Source: Lutraria lutraria (lineage: Eukaryota; Mollusca; Bivalvia; Venerida; Mactridae). Taken from it: DNA of 64,000 nucleotides. Positions 54,881 to 64,000 of this stretch are shown piece after piece (the stretch's first letter is position 1; every line of letters starts with the position of its first letter). The stretch is from assembly GCA_964023205.1 (NCBI GenBank), contig OZ026833.1, forward strand, positions 40,269,137 to 40,333,136, written 5' to 3'. Both the position numbers and the translations under genes were made by a program. The notes beneath the pieces are model-generated. The model had not been told where the DNA came from, did not search any database, and saw only the letters and a list, made by a program, of their open reading frames with translations.

Positions 54881-55220
54881 TCAATCGTAACTACTCGGGC
54901 ATTTCTGCCATTGAGAAATACGTACGCCTCGTACGTAAGTGTAGGGATACAAATGTTGGTTATATGGTTTCCAGTCACTACTTTTTTAACAATAGGCACT
55001 CGTTTTCAAAATTATTCTCAGAATGACAGACTTTCAAACGTCTTTTGTGATCGATAAAATGTGCATCAGGTTCCCATTGAAAGAGAAACAGGTTGTTTCC
55101 ATCCACCTTGGATTCATAGGGTCAGCCATGATGGAATGTAGCCCGTGAACATCAACTATAAAATGGCGACCTGTCTATTATGTCCGAGGCATTTTCTTTA
55201 GACAAACGCCGAGGAATTCC
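54880..55220 (+). repeat. dispersed repeat, diverged copy of 8360-8700
   Basis: Shares the ordered blocks listed for 8360-8700, including CCCATTGAAAGAGAAACAGG, AAAATGGCGACCTG and TTTTCTTTAGACAAACG. Confidence 0.65.
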
Positions 55221-55221
55221 G

Positions 55222-55476
55222 ATGGCCTATTATTTTTTATTTACCATATTTTTGTATAGCACTCTTTTCATGCATAGAACACATTCAAAAGTGCTGAACA
55301 ATAAGATACCTTCGTTTCCACTGGAGAACATTGTTAGGAGAAACTTATATCGTGATATTGACCATCCCAATCACGTGTGTGTGTTCATGAAATGTCACGG
55401 CTCATGTACGAAAATATGGCTGCCAAAAATAAGTTTGTGTGAACCTAATGACTCAGTGCGTTTAGAAGCCATATAG
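55222..55476 (+). CDS. small open frame with signal-peptide-like start (84 aa), doubtful
   Basis: Not recognised. From the ATG at 55222 the frame has a hydrophobic N-terminus (AYYFLFTIFLYSTLFM), a dibasic RR at about residues 38-39 and, near the C-terminus, four Cys spaced C-x4-C-x3-C-x10-C (CVFMKCHGSC...). This could be a secreted peptide. The frame starts at the edge of a dispersed repeat and no promoter or splice support is visible, so it may be chance. Confidence 0.2.
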   Translation: MAYYFLFTIFLYSTLFMHRTHSKVLNNKIPSFPLENIVRRNLYRDIDHPNHVCVFMKCHGSCTKIWLPKISLCEPNDSVRLEAI

Positions 55477-56218
55477 TTCCATTGACATCATGTATTTTAG
55501 TTGTATGTTCAAAGACGATAACCTAGTCTATAGTAATTAACTTAACATGATTATTCCATTATGGACCTCAATGGAACCGGTCAGTTCAAAAGTGTACGGT
55601 ACGACGTTCCAACGCAGCTTCGGTGCAGAATGATTGATGTCATTCATAGAGAACTCAATTAACTCTTATTTAAACTTTAATTCATGATTTCTATATATAA
55701 TTCCTAATCATCCATTTCAAATCCCAAACGCTCTTTGATCTTTTATCACCCACTTATAAATGTTCCCTAAAATGGATGAATCCACGATGAAAAACTCATT
55801 TCGCGAAACCAGTGTAATTCATGTCATTATCATTTATCATAGATAATTGTCATTAAAGGCAACTCTTTTATTCCTACCTTATTTATCTGGTTCAAGAGAG
55901 TTCAATGCTTCCGATAACCAATTATTAAGCCTCACCTGATGTATTTATTTAAACCATTTAATTAAAGAAGGAAGGTTTATGTACTGTAGTTATAACAAAA
56001 GTATGTGTTTATTATAGTACATTAAGGACGGAATGGTCGACAACAAAACGGTTCGATTTTCTTTAAGGGCAAGTCTGTTATTCCTACCTTATTTATCTGG
56101 TCCAGGCGAATTCAATGCAATACACAACGGTGTTGTATCAAGACCTTCAAACTATTTCGTTTCGGGTTAGATGCTCGTTAAAATGGACTGGGTAGGGGTG
56201 GGGGTTTTCTTGAAAGCG
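55477..56218. other. no gene; direct repeat of about 50 bp
   Basis: TTATTCCTACCTTATTTATC followed by TGGTYCAR occurs at about 55870 and about 56080, 210 bp apart, with similar flanks. Confidence 0.5.
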
Positions 56219-56325
56219 TGTGGAAAGGTAAAAAAGTGAGAAAGTGGATTTTCCGTTCCTCTGGCTAATAAATGGCATAGGGTCGCGGGGAAAAGTATAG
56301 TAGGTCGATGGAAAGAAACAAACAT
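56219..56325 (+). repeat. dispersed repeat of about 115 bp (copy 2 of 3)
   Basis: GTGTGGAAAGGTAAAAAAGTG, CCGTTCCTCTGGC, CATAGGGTCGCG and GAAAGAAACAAAC in the same order as 18061-18176. Confidence 0.5.
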
Positions 56326-59300
56326 TTTTACGCCTAACCGTATGTTGAACCTGATTCCGTTTGATGTTTGTGCACGCGGTTTACTTTAATATCTATTTAT
56401 TCCGATTTTAGATTAGTTTCCGCTGCGTGCCATTTAGAACATGGTTTGTTGTGAAAATTTCGTACCAATGTATTAATAATTATATTGACTACAACCCACG
56501 CAAAAGTTAATTCCACAGGTTGATCAAAGAATGTTCTATTCCCGTCGCTAAAAGCGCATACTGCACTTATTACAGATTAATGAGTTTTGCTTCGACACTT
56601 ATAAAGGTAACAGTACTAGTAGCGAACGATTTTCATGCCTCAACAAAAAGGAACTTAATCATTTCGAGTCTTTTCTCAAGGCTTAACACCACTAAATTCA
56701 AATTAACTTATAATTTTGAAATATTTTATGTAGAAACTACGTTTGCGATATACCGAACAGACTTAAATATGAATAACTATATTCAATTATAGTTATTACC
56801 ATACTTCAAACAAATTACACAATTTTCAAGTTGTTCAGATAAAATTATATTTAAACCATTCAGTTTAGACTTTAGTTTGACATGATCGTATATAATCATA
56901 TACTTAGGTAAATAGAAATATCATACACTATTGTATGAACGCATTTTTGTGGTTTATCATGAAGAAAAAAGTAGTCCGTCATTGAATTCTTCACATACTT
57001 TGCGTGTATATGTAAGGTAAAATTCGGGTCATGAATGTATCTACACTTACAAAAGTGTATTTCACCTGTAGTAATTGTATTTTGTCTAGTGATATAAACT
57101 TTACTTAGGACTAGATTAACGAGCTCAGAGCAAGTTTACAAGAGTTCAACTAAGGTTAAGTTTGCCTCCATTCAAGCGGTAATGGGCTGGAAAGGAAACA
57201 TCATAGATTTGACTTAATGTTTCCTTTTACTAAAAACAAGTTTTTTTTTAATTCGTTTAGTCCGATTAAAACCCAATGCTAGTATCCCGTACCGATACGG
57301 AGCTATAAATTGATCGAGTTTTTATACAATCCACATTGCATCAAGCATAAGACACCAGACATGAACTCTCTAATACATGATTGTTTGTTTCCAAGGACAG
57401 TCGAAAAAAATCAACCAATGACAAGGCTGCTTTCTGAGCATTGTCTCCTAACTCTGCTTACAGTACGTACGCCGTGTTTATTCAAGGACGATTTAATCAT
57501 GTTTTGAGTGAAAGCGACGTGAATCATAGTGTGGCTCATCAGCAGACAATTATTATTAAGTGGATCAAAGAAAACAACGAAAATATATCAAGATTTTGTT
57601 ACATCACAGACGACATTTTTTCAAACGTTTTTTTCACAGACATAATTCACGTGGATAAGAATAGATCTATATGAGCCATAGAACCTTGAAATAGCATCTA
57701 AATAACACCAAGAGGTCTCATAAATAGAGGCTTCCTGTCTGTAAACGAGGCTCGGACTGTGTTTGTTGTTGTTGTTGTAGTGTTTATTTGGGGGGGGGGG
57801 GGCACTTAGTGTTGTATGTACAATATTTCAAGGTCCTGTATGAACCAACGGGAGCGATATTATTATCATGTACGTACGATACAGGTCATCAAGAACGAGC
57901 TACTATGTATTTTATGGTACGACCTAATTAAATCTTTTTTGGAAAATGGGATGGGCTGATATTAAAAGATTGACCTAAATCACAATGTCAGTAATTGATA
58001 TTTGCCAAAGACGAGTGTGCTATTTATTGAACATGGGTCGGGATCTACATGTTTCATACGGGGATGTTGATGTTGACATCTGCAGGACCAGGCAGGTGCC
58101 AGATAACCCAGCGTCAAAGGACACTATGTTGACCTTACTCGAATAAAGTGTAAGTTTCAAATCAAAGAACAAACTTCAATTGCACCTAGAAGTCGTACTC
58201 TCCAAGTCGGGATTCATCGCCAAACGGTCATATGTTTAGTAGACGAGTTCGACGCCTTTATTTTGAAAGTGTGGTGTCTGCTCTCTCTGTTGGCTTTGTT
58301 GAAAACTGTCCAAATATGTTAAACATATTCTAAAACAATCAACACATGTACATATGTATATGATTGCAGATGACGAGGATAAAGATTGTATTTTAATCTT
58401 GGTGAGTGATACTGATTGCGTGACGTTATTTTTTGTAAGTAAAACAATACCATACGTGAGAGTACTATATTCCGTCAGTGTTCTTGAATTATATTCTGCA
58501 CGTACATGTATCGATCGATCTAGAAGAATCGATACGCCTTATAATAAATTTAATTTATTTCTACACCATCTTACCAACAGACTCAGTCCCCGTGACCTGA
58601 CCTTGTGAGTATAGATACATTTAAACATGGAATGCGTCCCGACAAGGTTACACATCGTCTGCTGTGCGTTACGTCTGCATCGATTTCCCGCCGCCAGCGC
58701 GAATTGGCTGTCATCCATCTACTGTTGTGTAACTACGCGTACGATAAGTAGAGCAGACGTATCCTCATATTCCGATACACGAAAATCGCACAGACGAGGA
58801 TTTATTCTAAATAAGGTTCCTGATCAAGAATATCCTTGGCACAAATTCAACTTCGTAATTCAACAAACAAAAAAACAAAAACGCGACACTCGGAATGGGA
58901 TGGCGGTTGCTTTTGTTATTAAATGATTTTGTTCATCGACTAATAATAACATGAATGTGCTCATCTTTATAAAACTTGAATCATTACGAATGTAACGGTA
59001 TGTTTAGACTTTGACGAATGTTCCTTCAAGTTAAAAAGTAAAACTTTGTAGAACACATTGCTTGCAACAGCGCGGGTATATCCGTATAAAAAAATTCATT
59101 TTATCACAAAATGCTTGCGCACGTTCATGATACTTGCGATGTTCAATGTTTCAAAAGAAGTCGACTATCGACGGTAATCAACGCCAGTCCCGGTAATTTC
59201 CGTAAACATTCCGATTTGGATTTCGGGTAAGGTCGGATTTCCAGAGTATCATTACCACCTATATAAGAATGTCTGGGCTGTGTAAAAGACGATATCTTGA

Positions 59301-61240
59301 TTCTGAAGAAGAAACCCTTGTTGGAAAATTATCCTGTTTTTAATCAAGAAATCATCATAATTATCCCATGATTGCTAAACTTTGAACTTAATGGAATCTT
59401 TTCTTTTCCATTATAGGCAAGTTGAGTGCCGCTTTATGGTGTGTAAAACATCCACATTCCGTAAGCTGGAAAAATAGGAAACTTAGGTAGCATCCGTGAT
59501 ACTTATTAATACAAAATGTTGAAAAGAAATTAACAATTTACGCTAGCTTCACGATAAAGCGCTCTCACTGTATGCTTGTCACTCGTAACACTCATTAGCT
59601 CGTTCGTATTCTCAGCACTTGTCTCGCTTCCCGTACAGTGAGAATTATTGGAGAGAGAAGTTTTACTGAATGCCTGATACTTGCTGTTAACTACGCGTAG
59701 GCGTACTGGAAAACAGATGGAATGAGTTGTCTTCAAATACCTTTACATCTCATACGTGAATCAGCTGGTGTGATTAACTGAGTTCTATTATAGAAAAATA
59801 TGAGTTCATTTAACGTGGTTCACCATCCAACGTTTTACACTGATTGTTCATCTCTCATGTCTATGAACGTACTTTATGGGAAGAGGAAGAATGGAACCTA
59901 CTCCATGAGTTCACCCTTTTTGTCTAAATGGTTGTAAAAAGCATAGTTTCATCTCATATAAATTGGTGGTAATGTATTCACGCGCGAGTAAATCAATAGT
60001 AATGTTATATCCGATTGTAACGTGAAACTCTTTTTTCCATCTAACAATGTCGGTATTTCTAATTTGTCTGAATATTCTTGATCTCGTCAAATGCCTGTAT
60101 GGATATTGAAATTAATCGAGTCGACCATCAGTTGTACATAACATATCCCATTACAGTTATAGGCGGACTAGGTTTGCAAACATGGACTTTTGAGCTTTAT
60201 AAAACTGGCCTATCGAATCCGCCACGATATGTAAGTTTCCTAATAAAATCGTATAGAATAGAAGCGAACATTTCGATCGTTCTCTGCAGAGACATTATCT
60301 AGCCATATATTTGAATGTGTTTCCATCTATTACCGACAGTGCTTGTAAAAGCGATTGAATGAAAATCGAATATAAGCGGAAATAGCATTAGACACGAAAT
60401 TGTCTACAAGCGCAGCTGATCCTTATTCAACGATTTAATTGATCGTGTTTATATCAATAAATCTTCGTCAATGTGTAGTCCATCCAATTAAGACTGGTTG
60501 TGACGACGAGACACTTTTTCGGTTTGGTACCATCCTGCACAGACTGAGAGGATGGCCCTACCGAGTTCGTTCATGGTTCGGCCAACCGAAAAGTCGATAT
60601 AGTAAGGCTAGCCGATGTGTGTCTGGTGTTTGGTCTTAGATATAGTGACTAAGGTGATGGTTGTATTTGGTTTCACAGTATCTTAAAACATGAAATTTTA
60701 TACTTTCTATACATCGCTTGTTCTTTCTGTGTGAGTATCAAATGAATCAGTTGTGGAAATAAATATGCTCGCGGTGGAAGAGTGGGCGTTTTTGCGTCTG
60801 TCATGGTGTAAGTTTCGAAACGGATTTAACAGGGCCTTGACCTTGAACTAGACTTGTCCCAGATGACAAATTTACCATCCCGCTATACTAAAGAATTTGC
60901 AACTACCTTTATACTTGAAGATTTTGAAAATAAAATTTTGAGAAATTTAAAATCGCTTGAAATAGGTAACCTGTCATTAGGTTAATATACTTCTTCTGAA
61001 TGGTGTGATAATGTTACGTTGCTTCCGGGTCGTGATGCACACAATCATTTATAGAAATTTTATCTTTCGAACGTGAACAAATTTTGACCCATTTAGAAAC
61101 ACTTTATCTTTATTTTAATTCACTTACTTGTTTCGTGGTTTTGGCATAAGAAGCGGATTTACGAAACAGTCTGTTTAGTTGTCGTCCTAAACATTTTCTT
61201 AAGTCTATGGTGATAGATTGATAAGACCAAATTAAATTAT
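56326..61240. other. long stretch with no supported gene
   Basis: Several open frames of 60-100 codons (56520, 57310, 57441, 58354, 58627 on plus, 59530 on minus) lack splice context, family motifs or conserved composition. A G13 run lies at 57790-57802. I recognise no repeat family. Confidence 0.45.
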
Positions 61241-61245
61241 CAATT

Positions 61246-61406
61246 GGTGTACTGTCAAACATGTATCTAAGTCACCCCTGGGAATGACAAATTACGGCCT
61301 CCGTTGACAGATATAGCATTTATTCGGAGGTCATTTTGTTCTAAACATTCAATTAAGGTTTTCAAAAGAATGGCCTTTATTCGGAGCTTACACGGGTTTG
61401 ATAGGA
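61246..61406 (+). mobile_element. CAGTCAAACC-family MITE copy, diverged
   Basis: ACTGTCAAACATGTATC, CACCCCTGGGAATGAC, GGTCATTTTGTTCTAAA, and the end GCTTACACGGGTTTGATAG. Confidence 0.65.
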
Positions 61407-62200
61407 TATATTTTTTCTAATGTTCTTGGGTTTGGAGTTTTAATTAATAAAGAGTAGGAAATATGTGAATTTATTAAATAAATTATTAAAATAAACAATA
61501 TAATAAATAAACGATATAATATACTATAATAGCACATTTAGATATATAAATATATTTAAATAGAAAATGAACGATGCATAAAATATGTAATTATATACTA
61601 GAATCCTACATTAAGTATATCATACCTGTCATATATGAATGTAGTTCGAGTTACTTACATATTTTGACCGAACAAAAACATTCAATCTCTTTTATCACAT
61701 TACTTTTAAACCCCCATTAAGGCAGGTAATGGCTGATGGGTGGTTTCCCTTGATTTTTCAACTGTTTTCATCTCAGGGAGCGATCTTTAAAAAAAACCTG
61801 ATATTAAATGATGTTTTAAATCACTGAAAAAAATCTGAATGAGGTAAAATTATTCTTTTACTATCTGCCCTTGAAATGACCTAAAATAAGCAAAAAATCC
61901 CAATTCAAGGGCAGATAACTCAAAAACGAGATCAGTGACCCCAATTAATTTTCGCTTAGAATGTTTCTGTTATCATATGCTACGATCATGCAAAGTTAAA
62001 AAAAAATCATTGATCAGTTTTAACTTTTCCTGTATGTCTATGTGAAAAATGTAGCGGACTACCGAAAACGTCAGAAACTTCAAAATATATAAAGATTTAG
62101 GTTCTTATATGTTTACATTAGGCGTAAAATAACAAAAGTTTTAATGTTCGTTTCTGATTACACGTCCTACCCTTATTTTACCCCGCGTATTTATTATTTT
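61407..62200. other. AT-rich; 14-bp-arm hairpin at 61862-61917
   Basis: TATCTGCCCTTGAA (61862-61875) and TTCAAGGGCAGATA (61904-61917) are exact inverted repeats around a 28-bp loop. No gene seen. Confidence 0.55.
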
Positions 62201-62204
62201 TATT

Positions 62205-62312
62205 ACGCCTGAGGAAAGGTACATACACTGTTTCACTTTGTTACCTTTCCGCATGTTATCAAGAGCCAAAGAATTCATCCCGATACCTGAAACAAACAAT
62301 TTCAGGCCTGAC
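62205..62312 (+). repeat. dispersed repeat of about 110 bp (copy 3 of 3), diverged
   Basis: GAGGAAAGGTACATACACTG at the start and GATACCTGAAACAAAC at the end match the two other copies; the centre is different. Confidence 0.4.
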
Positions 62313-62359
62313 TGTAATTCATGTCAACTTAAAATCAAGTAAATCAGAGTGATGTATAG

Positions 62360-62543
62360 TCATACCTGTTAACAAAGTCCACCCTTGAGAAAGTAAAAAA
62401 TGTGGCCTATATTGACAGATGTCATATATTCGGAGGCCATTTTGTTATTAATACATGTAATCTATGGCTGTTTAACAAGAATGTCCTTTATTTCCAGAGT
62501 GGCCTTTATTCAGAGGTGGCCACTAAAACAGGTTTGACTGTAA
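62360..62543 (+). mobile_element. CAGTCAAACC-family MITE copy
   Basis: ATAGTCATACCTGTTAACAA, CCACCCTTGAGAAAG, then AGTGGCCTTTATTCAGAGG and ACAGGTTTGACTGTAA. Confidence 0.75.
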
Positions 62544-62544
62544 T

Positions 62545-63593
62545 ATTATTATATAGAGATTAGAGACTATTTTAATATTAAGAATACCGCATTTGAAAGA
62601 CCACATCTATCTCAGGTTGAATATTTCTATCCCTTTGTAAATAAAACCGCTTCACTATTAACACCATTGGTGACTGTATTTATAAGTTGAATTAGAACAG
62701 AAGTGTTGATATGAATAATTCAGCTTAAATTACGAACGGATTATTTTAAGAACGAAAATCATTCAACAAAGAATGGTAATTCGGATATCAAAGTTTGGAC
62801 AGTGATAAATCCGCGGCCAGGGACTTTGATTTATAACTTTTTATCTTACATTGCATAATCTATGATAAAGGTTTATCTTTAAGTGGGATATAAATGTCAG
62901 CCCATATTTATAACAGTCATGTTGATATTGTCAGGAACACACGCACGTCATTGTAAGAATGTACTTATACATCAGTCTACTTATAAATTTGCAGATTTCA
63001 GAAAACAGTCCTGTGATTAACTAGTTGGAATTATTTCAGTATGTCGTCGTGTATTGTAAATAATGCAATAAGTAAAAATATGATATTTTTATATCACTCT
63101 TAATAAACTATAGCTATCATTATTTGTCCTTAATTATGTTATACATTAGAAATTTGACCATAAATAGTTATAGACAATGCTGTGTGACCACCGCCCTCTC
63201 GTTTGACCCTTTCACCTGTATGGTCCATCATGTAGGATATTTGCGGTCGAAATCTTTCCGGTCAACACTCCCTGTTTACCTTCATACCAACGAATTTTCA
63301 TATCTAAGTTTTACCGTGTGTTACAACTTACCTTAACTGTAGGCGGCACTGAATATACAACATTTTATTAGTATAAAAAAATCACCATAAATAATTATAG
63401 TAAAGTTGTAGAACACATGGGCTCAGAAATCACACCGGTCGTGTTTATGAAGGTCGTGTTGTAACAATTCTATATAAATATTATATAGTGAAACTTTACT
63501 TTGTTGTAACACTTATAAAACATGTTATGAACAAAATATATTTGACAGTGTTTCAGAGTGTAAAACTAATTATTGGGTCTGTGGGGGGATATC
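62545..63593. other. no gene recognised
   Basis: AT-rich, with no supported features. The plus-strand frame at 63124-63336 has no context supporting it. Confidence 0.4.
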
Positions 63594-63612
63594 CACACGC
63601 CGGTAGCCTGTG
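63594..63612 (+). mobile_element. solitary hairpin-MITE terminus
   Basis: CACACGCCGGTAGCCTGTG equals the right arm of the MITE at 54161-54254; the partner arm is not present. Confidence 0.65.
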
Positions 63613-63837
63613 TGCACAACTATAAAGTTATCATTTAAAAAAAGCAATGGAGTTACATTTGAAACCATCTGTTCGTATGTGATATTGTGTGCTTTTGTGA
63701 ATCACAACATTTAACGTTCATTCATATGCCGGCTATATATATACACGTTCGTAAAAAAGATTTCCGAAACAGAAAATAACTGGACATTGAAATATAATAG
63801 GATTACAAACAGGAAGGAAATCAAAAATGATATACAA

Positions 63838-64000
63838 GCAGTCAAACCTGTGAACAAAAACATACACCCCTGGGAAAGACTTGCTGTGGGGTTTATTTAC
63901 AGATTCGATCATTTTGTTTTAAATAACCAGAGATGGTTTTAAAAGAACGGTCTTAATTCACGGAGTGGTTTTATTCGGAGGTGGCCGCTAACATAGGGCT
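63838..64000 (+). mobile_element. CAGTCAAACC-family MITE copy, cut by window end
   Basis: AAGCAGTCAAACCTGTGAAC through GAGGTGGCCGCTAACATAGG; only the final terminus lies outside the window. Confidence 0.75.

Noticed and set aside
55855..56110. Direct repeat TTATTCCTACCTTATTTATC as LTRs of a small element
   Set aside because: Only about 50 bp are shared, with no TG...CA ends or primer-binding site.

Overview
This is a 64-kb piece of an AT-rich animal nuclear genome, most likely a bivalve mollusc. The evidence is spliced GT-AG genes with long introns, an HSPA12-type Hsp70 gene (a family known to be expanded in bivalves), tRNA-derived SINEs, a non-LTR retrotransposon with a tetranucleotide tail, many MITEs, and dispersed elements with tandem cores that begin AACAAGAGGGCC and end in GAGCTAACA. 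No prokaryotic operon, CRISPR array, rRNA or functional tRNA gene is visible.

The best-supported host gene is an HSPA12-like protein on the minus strand. Six coding exons (26384-26046, 16806-16688, 14940-14841, 12227-12056, 11540-11406, 10546-9588) join with consistent GT-AG junctions and phases to 1824 coding bases, i.e. 607 residues, with no stop or frameshift. Its introns, above all the 9.2-kb intron 1, are packed with repeats: a mariner-like MITE, two adjacent TTAA-flanked MITEs that share one TTAA, several SINEs and several tandem-core elements. A second, weaker host-gene candidate lies on the minus strand at 1149-2772: two exons that splice in phase to a 114-residue protein with an N-terminal hydrophobic segment.

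About 1.4 kb upstream of the first HSPA12 coding exon is a three-level nest of transposons (27799-36572). The outermost is a foldback element with arms of about 0.9 kb and an 8-bp target duplication. Inside it sits a DNA transposon with CAAGGACTTATATAC ends and a 7-bp target duplication, and a complete 505-bp copy of the same family lies nearby at 25266-25770. Inside that copy are a 4-kb LINE (endonuclease plus reverse transcriptase, damaged by one stop and one frameshift) and a 2-kb DNA element with TTATGC ends. Every layer has readable boundaries, so the order of insertion can be read from the sequence.

The right-hand part (36.6-64 kb) is mostly non-coding as far as I can see. It holds a perfect 57-bp inverted repeat, an ATG/GAT-rich microsatellite, a 26-copy array of a 31-bp unit, a 25-bp minisatellite, a degenerate tandem of about 19 bp, SINEs, hairpin MITEs, copies of the CAGTCAAACC family, a frameshifted coding remnant (about 43990-44375) and one small secreted-type open frame (55222-55476). 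Long open frames inside the satellites are artefacts of repeat composition.
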